Assembly: GCA_023473785.1 (NCBI GenBank)
Contig: JAMCYD010000029.1
Span: 1 to 34,984 of the forward strand
DNA length: 34,984 nucleotides
Direction of reading: 5' to 3'
Origin: Patescibacteria group bacterium
GTDB lineage: Bacteria > Patescibacteriota > Microgenomatia > Levybacterales > UBA12049
The notes beneath the pieces were generated by a model. That model did no database searches, was not told where the DNA came from, and worked only from the letters and a program-made list of their open reading frames with translations. Shown one piece after another: positions 1-7,918 of this stretch. Every line of letters begins with the position of its first letter. Position 1 is the first letter of the stretch. Position numbers and translations under genes: made by a program.

Positions 1-1180
1 AATCCTTAATATTCTTCAAGAAAAAAAGGATAGCTTTCTCATGTCTTTTGGGATAAAATTTAATCTTCTTTTTTAAAATTGCTTCAATTGCCGGTTTTGC
101 CAATTGCTCCATTTTTATAAACCACTGGGGCATAAGCATTGGTTCAATTGTGGTCCCGCATTTATAACAAACTTCAATTACATGAGTGTACTCGTGATCA
201 ATTTTCTCAATAAGACCCATTTCTTCCATATCCTCTGCTACGCGCTTACGTGCTTCTTTAACCCTAAGCCCTTGATATTTCCCTGCGTGCTTATTAAGCT
301 TGCCGTTAAAATCAATTACTTGAATTCTTTTTAAATTGTGCCGGAGTCCAATTTCGAAATCTTTAACATCGTGAGCCGGGGTTACCTTTGCAACACCGGT
401 TCCAAAATTTGGGTCAATCACTTCATCCGCTATGACTGTTACTTTGAATTTACCAATAACTCCCTTTACTTCTATCTTTTTCCCTACCCAGTCCTTATAT
501 CTTTTATCTTTAGGATTAACCGCAACCGCTGTATCTCCAAATTTTGTCTCAGGTCTAACAGTTGCCAAAATAAAAGGCCCGTACCTTAAGTAATAAAGAG
601 GATCTTTTTGTTCTTTGTGATTTACCTCAAGATCAGAAAACGATGTGCCGCACTTCGTGCAGTAATTGACAAGTCTTTCTCCCCGATAAATAAGCTTGTC
701 ATCGTACATTTTCTTAAATGTTTTATAAACTATGCTTATAATATCTTCATCGAGAGTAAATTTATTTCTATCCCAGTCAAGAGAGAAACCAAGACGTCTT
801 AGCTGATTCTGCATTCCTTTCTTGTTTTCTAAAACATAATTTAAAATCATTTCGTAAAGTGTTTCTCGGTCAAAATCAAATCGGGATTTGCCTTCTTTTT
901 CGAGTTTTTTTTCAAAAACAAATTGAGTTTCAAAACCTGCATGATCAGCACCGGGAAGCCAAAGAGTTGGATCTCCTTTCATTCTATGGTAACGAATAAG
1001 AATGTCCTCGACTACATACATCGCATGTCCGAAGTGCAAGGGAGCATTTGCGTTTGGAGGAGGAAGAATAATAGAGAAAGGTTTTTTGTCCTTGTTAATC
1101 TTTGGGGCAAAGAAACTTTCATCTTCCCACATTTTATAAATTTTTTCCTCCGCTGATTTATGATTGTAAATCTTATCCAT
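1..1180 (-). CDS. valS: Valyl-tRNA synthetase, 5' part (runs off left edge)
   Basis: Charges tRNA-Val with valine in the cytoplasm. The minus-strand frame is open from the ATG at 1180 to the window edge, about 393 codons, so only the N-terminal part is present. The class I signature appears as PPPNANAPLHFGHA (HIGH motif as HFGH), followed by GADHAGFETQ. The editing (CP1) domain shows the ValRS-type string RPETKFGDTAVAVNP and then GTGVAKVTPAHD. The last codons read NIKD, matching the start of the conserved N-I-x-D-W-x-I-S-R-Q block. Cys pairs (YCTKCG, CYKCGT) suggest zinc-binding knuckles inside the insertion. The editing block separates it from IleRS and LeuRS. A promoter-like region lies directly upstream. 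Confidence 0.95.
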   Translation of the reverse strand, partial: MDKIYNHKSAEEKIYKMWEDESFFAPKINKDKKPFSIILPPPNANAPLHFGHAMYVVEDILIRYHRMKGDPTLWLPGADHAGFETQFVFEKKLEKEGKSRFDFDRETLYEMILNYVLENKKGMQNQLRRLGFSLDWDRNKFTLDEDIISIVYKTFKKMYDDKLIYRGERLVNYCTKCGTSFSDLEVNHKEQKDPLYYLRYGPFILATVRPETKFGDTAVAVNPKDKRYKDWVGKKIEVKGVIGKFKVTVIADEVIDPNFGTGVAKVTPAHDVKDFEIGLRHNLKRIQVIDFNGKLNKHAGKYQGLRVKEARKRVAEDMEEMGLIEKIDHEYTHVIEVCYKCGTTIEPMLMPQWFIKMEQLAKPAIEAILKKKIKFYPKRHEKAILFFLKNIKD

Positions 1181-1333
1181 AAAATATTTTCTATTTACGA
1201 GTATTGTAGCATACCAGATACTAAACGAGTATATATCTAAATTAGATTGACATTTCAAGCTCATTTATACGAAATTTATCGGAAATGAATTCGGTGTTCG
1301 AAAATTCTCCTAAGAGGGGGATGTGAAAATAAA
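1181..1333 (-). promoter_or_regulatory. Intergenic region with valS promoter
   Basis: This 153-bp gap separates valS from the end of the DUF4012 gene. On the minus strand an extended -10 box TGC+TACAAT lies at 1203-1211 and predicts a leader of roughly 15 nt. The -35 region is poor, as is usual for extended -10 promoters. I saw no T-box specifier stem, no antiterminator and no clear intrinsic terminator for the upstream gene. Confidence 0.5.
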
Positions 1334-4048
1334 CTACTTCTTGGCAAGATTTACAAAGATATTCTGATCCGAAGATAAACTTTGAGAAAACGATGAAACG
1401 CCATTTAGATTCTTGATTTCCTTAGAAGAGGAAATCGTTCGATACGACGATGGGTAGGAAAAACTAAAATTGAATGGATAACTATCTGTACCCGGCTGTT
1501 TAAAAAACTTTAAATTATAAGAGATGAGTGGATTTTCCCGGAGGTCTTTTTTAGGTAGTTGGTATTCCGCTACTATTGTCTTGCTAGAACCAACAGGAAC
1601 AACGGTTAGAAACCCGTATATTGTTTTTCCCTGTTCCTCTGTTTTCTCAACCTCAAGAACTTGCGGTGGAATAAAATTTTTTTTCTCATAAACCAGTGGA
1701 TCCGTAACTGCCTCACCTATTTTCTGAAGAACACCATCTATTGATATTGTCGAAATTCGTACACCAGAAGGCAAGATCAACCGAAGATAATTTTTATAAT
1801 CCCCTCCTGGAAAGACTCCCGAAGTACTTGTATTTCTATAAGAAATTGTAAGCTTTGATAGAAGAGACCCATCGTCTCCGATCTTTAAATTATAAGATAA
1901 ACTTCTTCCAATAAAATAATTAACTTTATTAACACCAAGGTTTGCTTCGTTTATTCCAATAAAGTCATTTATTGAAGAAGATGTTATCTTTCTATCATCC
2001 CTTAAAGAAGATGACCATCCACTTACGGTTGAAATATTTTGCAAGGCTGGATTACTGAAAGCGAACACAATATGTTTTTCCGCCAAAGATTCACTGATAG
2101 ATTTTGCGATGGCAAGGTAAGGCAGATTTTTTTCAAGCGACAATTTCTCCTGGATAGCTTTGAATAGAAAGCTTAAAAAATCTTTCTTTTGTCTTGAGGA
2201 AGGGAAAAAATCTTTTTCTGCATGTGTTTCCGCAAGATTAAAAAGATTATCGGGGTTAACGGTTTCATTGTACTGCGAAATATATATAGGGCCGATTGCG
2301 GATAAAAGATTTTTAACGAAAGACACATCGACCCCAATAACTCCATCTACCATTTGTCCTGTCTCAGCATTTAGAAAAAAGGCAGAGGAGGAAGCAGAAC
2401 GAGTAAAGTCTACATCAAAATTGCTATCCCTTAGATACCAATGCTCCTTAGGAAGATAGCGTCTTATCGGATAGGGTGGCTCAACATGCCCTTTAAGCTG
2501 CCCATCAGCATCATAGACATCATGAATTGAAAAGTCTGTAATTTTTCCTTTATCCATACTCATCATTCCATACGAACCTATAAATCCTCCGCCGGGACGA
2601 AGCTCCATATTGTTTTGGAAAAGGATCATATAGGTCTTCTTATCCGCCATTCCAAGAATATCAGAGAATTTGTCTTGCATATTCATCACAAAACCTATAA
2701 GTATATTTTCTTTTTGTATTTTTTCCATTACTGAAGACGGAATGTTTTCGTTATTTTTTATTTCCTCAAGCAAAACCGCTGAATCTTTGATATTAGCTTG
2801 GAATTTTTCGAAATCTTTTTTAGAATCAACAGGATTTTCTGTTAAAATCTTTTTAAAGACTACGAATGCTTCAATTAAATCGCTCGCTGCAAAGGATATT
2901 TTTTTTCCTACCTCTATTTTTTCCAGAGATGGGCTTATCTGTCTATCCAGGCCAATAAACCTTGCTTGTTCGATAAGCACTTTTGATGTATCTGAGGCTC
3001 TTGAAAAAAATGTTTTTGATAGAACCGCTTCTTCTCTGGCTTTTTCAAGATTTCCTTTATCAAGGGCTGAATTTGCATCATTTAGCGTTTTTGCACCAAG
3101 AAGAGAAAGAGTCAGGGTTGAAAGAATCGGCAGGAGCAGGAAAAACATGAACAAAAACAAAAACAATAAAAGGTGTCTAGGCTGTTTTCTTTCTGGGAAG
3201 TCAAGAGAATCTTTTTCAATTTCTCTATTTTCCATAAACCCATTTTTTAAATTAAGATTTTTAATTTTCTCTTCAATAGAATAATTATCTTCCAAAAGAT
3301 ATTCCCCACCTTCTATCCAAAAAAAATGATCTTTTTTTTCTACTTTCTCTCTTAGGAAATCCATCTTTATTGACGGATCATTTTTTTTAAGAATGCTTGA
3401 AAGAGAAAGATAGGTTAACGGATGTTTTTGGAAAAGATAAAAAATCTGACTTTTTGAGTTTCCGCTAAAGGCTGCCTTAAGTATTCCCTCTATGAAGTCG
3501 TCAATAAAAACTGGATATAATTTTTCTGTTCCATCTCCCGGAATTTGGATTTTTCCCAATTTTTGAGCCTGATAAACAAAGCTATTGACAGGTAATTCTT
3601 CAAGAGTTGGTAGATTTTCGCCAAATATATCTCCGTAAAGAATAATTTTTGTTTTTTTATATTCTAAGGCCTGTATAACTTCTTCTTTTTTGCCTCGTAA
3701 ATAAGTTATAAGGATAAATGAAGACTTATCTCGCTCTGCCTTTTTAAGCAAGGTAGGAATCGATTCTCCCAAATATGTATAGTCATTGACGATAAACATA
3801 TAGGAATAAGTGTTATCCGGAACTGTAGGGAATTTTTTTGCATAAGGAATGTGAATTATATTCGAAGAACCCTGAGGAGAAGATAAATCTTGTGTAGGTT
3901 TTTTCTCGCTTACGAAAACTACCAGTGTGTCTTTACTAAACCGCAAGGCAAGCGGACCTCCCGTAATGCCTCTTTTGTCAATTATAAGTATAGGGGCATC
4001 AGGAAACGTACTTTTCTCTTCTGTTAAAAGTTGGGCAGGTTTTCTCAC
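1334..4048 (-). CDS. DUF4012 membrane protein with N-terminal Rossmann-like domain
   Basis: 904 residues, starting at GTG 4048, 10 bp after the RNase H stop. Residues ~1-270 resemble a nucleotide-sugar epimerase/SDR-type Rossmann fold (it opens with a strand, ILIIDKRG, although the glycine motif is weak). A hydrophobic membrane segment spans about 293-318, followed by a helical stretch. The DUF4012 core follows at about 450-610, with MILFQNNMELRPGGGFIGSY and a later VDGVIGVDVSFV block. The C-terminus is beta-rich. DUF4012 proteins are common in Actinobacteria and Patescibacteria and often sit in polysaccharide loci, which fits the ligase gene two genes upstream. The large C-terminal part is probably outside the cell. 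Its biochemical role is unknown. The SDR-like assignment is inference; the DUF4012 assignment is firm. Confidence 0.82.
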   Translation of the reverse strand: MRKPAQLLTEEKSTFPDAPILIIDKRGITGGPLALRFSKDTLVVFVSEKKPTQDLSSPQGSSNIIHIPYAKKFPTVPDNTYSYMFIVNDYTYLGESIPTLLKKAERDKSSFILITYLRGKKEEVIQALEYKKTKIILYGDIFGENLPTLEELPVNSFVYQAQKLGKIQIPGDGTEKLYPVFIDDFIEGILKAAFSGNSKSQIFYLFQKHPLTYLSLSSILKKNDPSIKMDFLREKVEKKDHFFWIEGGEYLLEDNYSIEEKIKNLNLKNGFMENREIEKDSLDFPERKQPRHLLLFLFLFMFFLLLPILSTLTLSLLGAKTLNDANSALDKGNLEKAREEAVLSKTFFSRASDTSKVLIEQARFIGLDRQISPSLEKIEVGKKISFAASDLIEAFVVFKKILTENPVDSKKDFEKFQANIKDSAVLLEEIKNNENIPSSVMEKIQKENILIGFVMNMQDKFSDILGMADKKTYMILFQNNMELRPGGGFIGSYGMMSMDKGKITDFSIHDVYDADGQLKGHVEPPYPIRRYLPKEHWYLRDSNFDVDFTRSASSSAFFLNAETGQMVDGVIGVDVSFVKNLLSAIGPIYISQYNETVNPDNLFNLAETHAEKDFFPSSRQKKDFLSFLFKAIQEKLSLEKNLPYLAIAKSISESLAEKHIVFAFSNPALQNISTVSGWSSSLRDDRKITSSSINDFIGINEANLGVNKVNYFIGRSLSYNLKIGDDGSLLSKLTISYRNTSTSGVFPGGDYKNYLRLILPSGVRISTISIDGVLQKIGEAVTDPLVYEKKNFIPPQVLEVEKTEEQGKTIYGFLTVVPVGSSKTIVAEYQLPKKDLRENPLISYNLKFFKQPGTDSYPFNFSFSYPSSYRTISSSKEIKNLNGVSSFSQSLSSDQNIFVNLAKK

Positions 4049-4058
4049 TATGCCTATT

Positions 4059-4493
4059 TTAGGCCAGTTTTATCACACTGTCTAGGGCCATGTTAACAAG
4101 CCTGTCTGCTTCTCTGTTTTGCTCTCTTGGAATATGTTTATAAAAAATTGGCGGTTTTATTTCTGCCTCCTTCTTCTTGATGGAAAAGAACAGCTCTCGG
4201 AGATTAGAATTTTTGATCTTAAAAAGCCCTACTACCTGAGAATAAACAAGATTTGAATCCAGGAAAAAATAAATCTTTGCATCCCTGGAAAGCCTATGCT
4301 GATTATCAATAATCCAATCTAGCGCTTCTACCACTGCCTTATATTCTGCGATATTGTTTGTTGATATCCCTATTTTTTTCCCAATTTCCGCAAGCGCTTT
4401 TCCGTCTCCATCTTTGATAAAGACCCCGATAGCAGAGGGGCCTGGATTGCCCCTTGCTCCTCCGTCCGTAAATATATTTAATATGTCTATCAT
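4059..4493 (-). CDS. rnhA: Ribonuclease HI family protein
   Basis: Cleaves the RNA strand of RNA-DNA hybrids (R-loops, primers). 144 residues from the ATG at 4493. The acidic catalytic set is complete: D10 in IFTDGGARGNPGP, E50 in NNIAEYKAVVEAL, D79 in FFLDSN and D130 in READRLVNMAL. The length suits a short RNase HI without a hybrid-binding domain. An in-frame TTG at 4514 would add seven residues and overlap the ligase gene. I prefer the ATG, which sits two bases after the ligase stop, a typical coupled arrangement. No clear Shine-Dalgarno sequence precedes either start. Related RNase H-like proteins of plant or archaeal type (with the NTNN-AEY motif) also match, so the exact subfamily is open. 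Confidence 0.88.
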   Translation of the reverse strand: MIDILNIFTDGGARGNPGPSAIGVFIKDGDGKALAEIGKKIGISTNNIAEYKAVVEALDWIIDNQHRLSRDAKIYFFLDSNLVYSQVVGLFKIKNSNLRELFFSIKKKEAEIKPPIFYKHIPREQNREADRLVNMALDSVIKLA

Positions 4494-4495
4494 AT

Positions 4496-5860
4496 TTAGT
4501 TTTTCGCCCAACAAAGCCCGAACACAAAAGATAAAAGAAGCTGGCCTTGCTGAATTGTCAAGAAATAATGATCAAAAAAACCAAGGATTAAAATCACAGA
4601 CAGAATTATGGGCTTGAAGTTATAAACTTTAGAATTTCTATCTCTGCTTCTTAACTCTTCTCTTATTCGTTTGTAAGTCTTGCCTATAAACCATAGAAAA
4701 ACTCCTAATCCTACTATTCCTGTTTGAGAAGCAATAAGAAGGTAGATATTATGAACAGGCTGAAGATAAAAAAGATTATGATTGTTCTTCTCAATATATG
4801 ACAGCTCAACTAAGAAATTGTTTATTCCTGTTCCGAGAAGAGGTTGATTCTTTATCATAACCAAGGAGTCCTTAGCAAGCTCTACTCGAGAAAGAATAGT
4901 TTCATCCATGGGATTAAAATTTATAAATCTTAAGCGAAGGGGAGTAAGCAGTATGCCTAAGATCAAAAGTGCAGCAAGCAATAAATAAACTTCTTTTTTT
5001 TTATTTTTAAAAAACTGCTTGATTCCAAAAAAAACAACAACTGCAACCCATACAGCAATCGAGACTCTTCCCATGGTTAAGAAAATAGCTATGGTTGCAA
5101 AAAACAAAGATGTGATACGTATCGATTTCTCTAATTTTCCAGCTCCGTGATTTAAACTATAGAGAAGCATAATCATTCCTATCAAAAGATAGGAGGCCAG
5201 TACATTTGGATGGGAAAATGTTCCATAGGGACGTAAAATGAGCTCGCCGCTTAAAGATACATTGGCTATTGCCGGAGTTTGCCCATTAAAACTCCTCTCC
5301 CCAAGAAGATAAAATATTCCACCCAAAGAACTTTGGTTTAGGAATTGGGCAATAGATAAAAAAGATTCAAAAATGATGTCAATTAAAAATATAGTTAAGA
5401 TCGTGTTTTGCTTAAAGTTTTTTATATTAAAGGCTATATAGGCGCCAAAAAAAATAAACTCTAGAAGTTTCAAAAAACCATACCAGCCAGCCATAGGATT
5501 TTTGGACAAAAAAATCCCTATTATCAAAAATAAAACGAACATAGCTATTGTCATCACGAGTGTTTTTCTGGCCCTGATTTGATCTAGATAGTATTTATTT
5601 TTTTTAAATTTTAACCTAAAAACCCAAAAAACAAAAAGGCTTAATATTAAAATATCCGTAAGGTACAAAGTAGGGGATAGATAATCTACTCTAATTCCTA
5701 AAACGTATGAAAAGCCTGGCCAGAAATGACGTCCAAGTTGGGTTGGAAGAAAAAGAAGAATAAGGAGAAATAATGTTTTTTCAAGATTAATTTTTTGGCT
5801 TAACCACCAGAACCCTATCCTTTCCTTCTCCAATTGATTCGGTAATGACTTCTTCATCAT
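4496..5860 (-). CDS. O-antigen ligase/polymerase family membrane protein (Wzy_C)
   Basis: A polytopic membrane protein of 454 residues with about ten hydrophobic segments. The family joins or polymerises undecaprenyl-linked glycans on the outer face of the membrane. Supporting motifs are SHPNVLASYLLIGMIML in the first half and QPLLGTGINNFLVEL followed by PVHNIYLLIASQTGIVGL in the second half. The second set is the typical Wzy_C loop with conserved His and Asn. The start is uncertain: ATGATG at 5860 gives a 74-bp overlap with the end of khpB, but no later ATG lies before the first membrane segment. Whether it is a ligase, a polymerase or a glycosyltransferase of protein targets cannot be told from sequence. 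Confidence 0.82.
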   Translation of the reverse strand: MMKKSLPNQLEKERIGFWWLSQKINLEKTLFLLILLFLPTQLGRHFWPGFSYVLGIRVDYLSPTLYLTDILILSLFVFWVFRLKFKKNKYYLDQIRARKTLVMTIAMFVLFLIIGIFLSKNPMAGWYGFLKLLEFIFFGAYIAFNIKNFKQNTILTIFLIDIIFESFLSIAQFLNQSSLGGIFYLLGERSFNGQTPAIANVSLSGELILRPYGTFSHPNVLASYLLIGMIMLLYSLNHGAGKLEKSIRITSLFFATIAIFLTMGRVSIAVWVAVVVFFGIKQFFKNKKKEVYLLLAALLILGILLTPLRLRFINFNPMDETILSRVELAKDSLVMIKNQPLLGTGINNFLVELSYIEKNNHNLFYLQPVHNIYLLIASQTGIVGLGVFLWFIGKTYKRIREELRSRDRNSKVYNFKPIILSVILILGFFDHYFLTIQQGQLLLSFVFGLCWAKN

Positions 5861-6242
5861 TTTGAAACATAAGATGAATGACTCTTCTTTCCCATGCCTT
5901 AAGCTGGGGCAGAGGAATTTCTCTTTTTTGCTCTACTACCTTACCTCTTGTGTCAAGAGCAAGAAATTTCAACCAATCTTCCCGATTCTTCTTATACTCT
6001 CCCACCTCAAGAGAAATACGAAGGAATCTACCTATCTTTTTTGAGATACATAGTGAAAGTACCAGCTGCAATGACTCGAGAATATCTCCATGATAACCAA
6101 TAATAATACCGCGCTCTTCGGTTTCAAGAACTATATCTGCGCCATCTTCGTTTCTCGTTACCTTAATTGCCCCATCTATACCAAGAAGCTTAAGCAATTC
6201 TTTGGTTGTCTCTTCGATAATTTTTGTTTCTTTTTTTTCCAT
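5787..6242 (-). CDS. khpB: KH-R3H RNA-binding protein (Jag/KhpB/EloR-like)
   Basis: 151 residues. A KH-II type domain covers about 10-80, with the GxxG-like turn GYHGD inside RGIIIGYHGDILESLQLV. An R3H domain follows, with REIPLPQLKAWERRVIHLMF near 108-127. It lacks the N-terminal Jag_N domain, so it is shorter than the Bacillus or Streptococcus proteins. The family binds RNA and tunes cell elongation and division in Firmicutes. Position directly after yidC is the conserved rpmH-rnpA-yidD-yidC-jag order. The ATG at 6242 follows the yidC stop by two bases, which suggests translational coupling. Confidence 0.9.
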   Translation of the reverse strand: MEKKETKIIEETTKELLKLLGIDGAIKVTRNEDGADIVLETEERGIIIGYHGDILESLQLVLSLCISKKIGRFLRISLEVGEYKKNREDWLKFLALDTRGKVVEQKREIPLPQLKAWERRVIHLMFQNDEEVITESIGEGKDRVLVVKPKN

Positions 6243-6244
6243 GT

Positions 6245-7063
6245 TTATTTCTTAAAATTAATCCTATTAACCCAATCCCTAAGTCCTCCAAGCCCTGTAA
6301 CCCGATACTGCTGTATAATACCAAAGATGGTAAATGTATTCCAGTACAAAGACAATCCAATCGGAAACCCATAAGAGAAAAAGCCAATCATGAGGGGAAA
6401 TATATAAAGTGACTGTGTTTGAAATGCGGTTGCAAAATCCTCCTTTTTTTCCTTATGGGCGAGCTTTGCTTTATTTCCCTGAGGCGCTGGGGCGATCATC
6501 ATTTTTGATTGAATTAACTGAAAAATTACTGTTAAGATTGGAATCATGAGAACAACCGGTCCTAAGGTTGACAAGAGATGAGAGGGGGTTTGTGCAAGAG
6601 GAAGTCCAAAAAAATAAGCATCCCATGGTTTTGTTAATCTTGGAACAAAAGAATAAAGAGTATTATTTACTTGCGAAATATCATATTTAACAATATCGTA
6701 TAAAACCTGATATAGAGCATAAATTAAGGGAAGCTGTATGATTACCGGAAGGCATCCTGCCGCTGGATTTACTCCGTGCTCTTTGTAAAGCTTCATCGTT
6801 TCCGCTTGAAGAGTCTTTGCATCGTTCTTATGTTTGTCTTTAAGTCTAGTTAAGTGAGGATTTAACTCTTGCATTTTTTTTGTGGCCTTTAATTGCGAGG
6901 CGGTAAAAGGATAAAGAACAAGCCGGATAATTATCGTTAAGACAATTATTGAAAATCCAAGAGCAAAAGGTATATGCAGGAAGCTTAAGGCCTGATAGGC
7001 CAGCACAAGAATATTTATCAACGGGTATGCGAGGTATATGAAATTTGGAATTGCCGAATGCAT
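6245..7063 (-). CDS. yidC: YidC/Oxa1 membrane protein insertase
   Basis: Inserts and folds membrane proteins, alone or with SecYEG. 272 residues, the short form without the large periplasmic domain of E. coli YidC. The conserved core is clear: IIIRLVLYPFTASQLKATKK contains the groove arginine (about R47), followed by the cytoplasmic helical hairpin and then PAAGCLPVIIQLPLIYALYQVL. Five or so hydrophobic segments are present and the tail is basic (NRINFKK). It starts two bases after the yidD stop and so is part of the same transcript. It is the likely insertase for the many small membrane pilins encoded further right. Confidence 0.95.
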   Translation of the reverse strand: MHSAIPNFIYLAYPLINILVLAYQALSFLHIPFALGFSIIVLTIIIRLVLYPFTASQLKATKKMQELNPHLTRLKDKHKNDAKTLQAETMKLYKEHGVNPAAGCLPVIIQLPLIYALYQVLYDIVKYDISQVNNTLYSFVPRLTKPWDAYFFGLPLAQTPSHLLSTLGPVVLMIPILTVIFQLIQSKMMIAPAPQGNKAKLAHKEKKEDFATAFQTQSLYIFPLMIGFFSYGFPIGLSLYWNTFTIFGIIQQYRVTGLGGLRDWVNRINFKK

Positions 7064-7065
7064 AT

Positions 7066-7278
7066 TTAGATATTTCTATAAAAGGGCTGACAGCTTAAAA
7101 GTCTTATCATTGAATAATATCCTCCTTTGAAAATTCCCTTTTCTTGAATCGATATTCTTGCATACTCTGAACAGGTTGGGGTAAACCTGCAAAACTGCCC
7201 CTGACCAAAGATAATTTTTAGAAGAGGTGAAATAAGTTTTTGGTAAAAAACTATCAAAATTAAAAATATATATTTCAT
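7066..7278 (-). CDS. yidD: Membrane protein insertion efficiency factor YidD
   Basis: 70 residues. Carries the family signature FCRFTPTCSEYA and the preceding YQKLISPLL helix. YidD supports YidC-dependent insertion. The ATG overlaps the rnpA stop as ATGA (7275-7278), a classic coupled junction. The usual C-terminal GG(Y/W)DPVP tail is replaced by SCQPFYRNI, so the end is slightly divergent. Length is normal. Confidence 0.93.
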   Translation of the reverse strand: MKYIFLILIVFYQKLISPLLKIIFGQGQFCRFTPTCSEYARISIQEKGIFKGGYYSMIRLLSCQPFYRNI

Positions 7279-7604
7279 TTCAGAAATCTTCCTTTTTTGA
7301 GCGTATCTTCCAAGCAGTCATAAATTTCTTTCGTATTTGCTCCAGCTATTTCTTTTTTTGCTATAAAAAGCATATCAATTCCTTCTCTGATTTGATCTAG
7401 GTTTTTTTCTACGTAAAAGCGCAATTGTCTTTTTATTCTGTTCCTAAAACTTGCTCTCTTGTCAATTTTTTTAGAAACTACAAAACCAAACCTACTAAAG
7501 CCTTCCCTGTTTTTTATAGCTACTGTCAGAAAAAATTTAGAAGAAAACCTATTGCCATCTTTAATCTTTATTTCTTTTGGCAGCCGGTTCTTCTTTTTAA
7601 GCAT
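7275..7604 (-). CDS. rnpA: Ribonuclease P protein component
   Basis: Protein subunit that assists the RNase P ribozyme in 5' tRNA maturation. 109 residues, with the signature RNRIKRQLRF at about 55-64 preceded by FGFVVSKKIDKRASF. This is the standard RnpA RNR box. Very basic, Lys-rich. It lies 8 bp after rpmH and overlaps yidD by four bases. No rnpB RNA was seen in this window. Confidence 0.95.
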   Translation of the reverse strand: MLKKKNRLPKEIKIKDGNRFSSKFFLTVAIKNREGFSRFGFVVSKKIDKRASFRNRIKRQLRFYVEKNLDQIREGIDMLFIAKKEIAGANTKEIYDCLEDTLKKGRFLK

Positions 7605-7612
7605 TTCAAAAG

Positions 7613-7747
7613 CTATACCGCGATTCTTTTTCTTCCCTTTTGTTTTCTTCTTTTTATAACCTTCCTGCCAGAATGAGTTTCCAGCCTTTCTCTAAAGCCG
7701 TGTTTTCTTTTTCTTTTAATTTTTTTTGTTTTTGTCTGTCTTTCCAT
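7613..7747 (-). CDS. rpmH: 50S ribosomal protein L34
   Basis: 44 residues from the ATG at 7747 to a TAG at 7613. The protein reads MERQTKTKKIKRKRKHGF and continues with the L34 signature HSGRKVIKRRKQKGRKRIAV. It is the first gene of the rpmH-rnpA-yidD-yidC-khpB run. AGGA lies five bases before the ATG, giving a usable ribosome binding site. A consensus extended -10 box stands about 27 bp upstream. Confidence 0.95.
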   Translation of the reverse strand: MERQTKTKKIKRKRKHGFRERLETHSGRKVIKRRKQKGRKRIAV

Positions 7748-7773
7748 ACGTATCCTAAAACTTCTTTCCTAAG

Positions 7774-7782
7774 ATTATAGCA
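7774..7782 (-). promoter_or_regulatory. rpmH: Extended -10 promoter of the rpmH operon
   Basis: The minus strand reads TGC followed by a perfect TATAAT (7774-7779). The predicted transcript starts around 7767 and has a leader of about 20 nt with an AGGA ribosome site. No good -35 box is visible, consistent with extended -10 use. Confidence 0.7.
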
Positions 7783-7823
7783 AAAAATTCACAATTTTTA
7801 TAGTAGAGAAAAAGGACATAGTT

Positions 7824-7869
7824 TTATCCACTTTATTATCTTGACAAGAACTTATCCACATCGTTAAAC
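7824..7869 (+). promoter_or_regulatory. dnaA: dnaA promoter region with two DnaA boxes
   Basis: A perfect DnaA box TTATCCACA lies at 7852-7860 and a one-mismatch box TTATCCACT at 7824-7832. TTGACA at 7841-7846 could be a -35 with a weak -10 (TTAAAC, 7864-7869) after 17 bp. The perfect box would then sit inside the promoter spacer, so DnaA could repress its own gene. The boxes are seen directly; the promoter and the repression are inference. Confidence 0.6.
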
Positions 7870-7918
7870 TCATTTACACCCTATCCTATGCGCATATCGG
7901 TGCATTTAGGGACCGTCT

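Noticed and set aside
1..1180. Isoleucyl- or leucyl-tRNA synthetase instead of valyl
   Set aside because: The editing block GDTAVAVNP and the GTGVAKVTPAHD string are of ValRS type.
2670..3284. 204-codon plus-strand open frame
   Set aside because: It lies antisense inside the DUF4012 gene, has no motif and no ribosome site. The low stop density comes from the coding strand.
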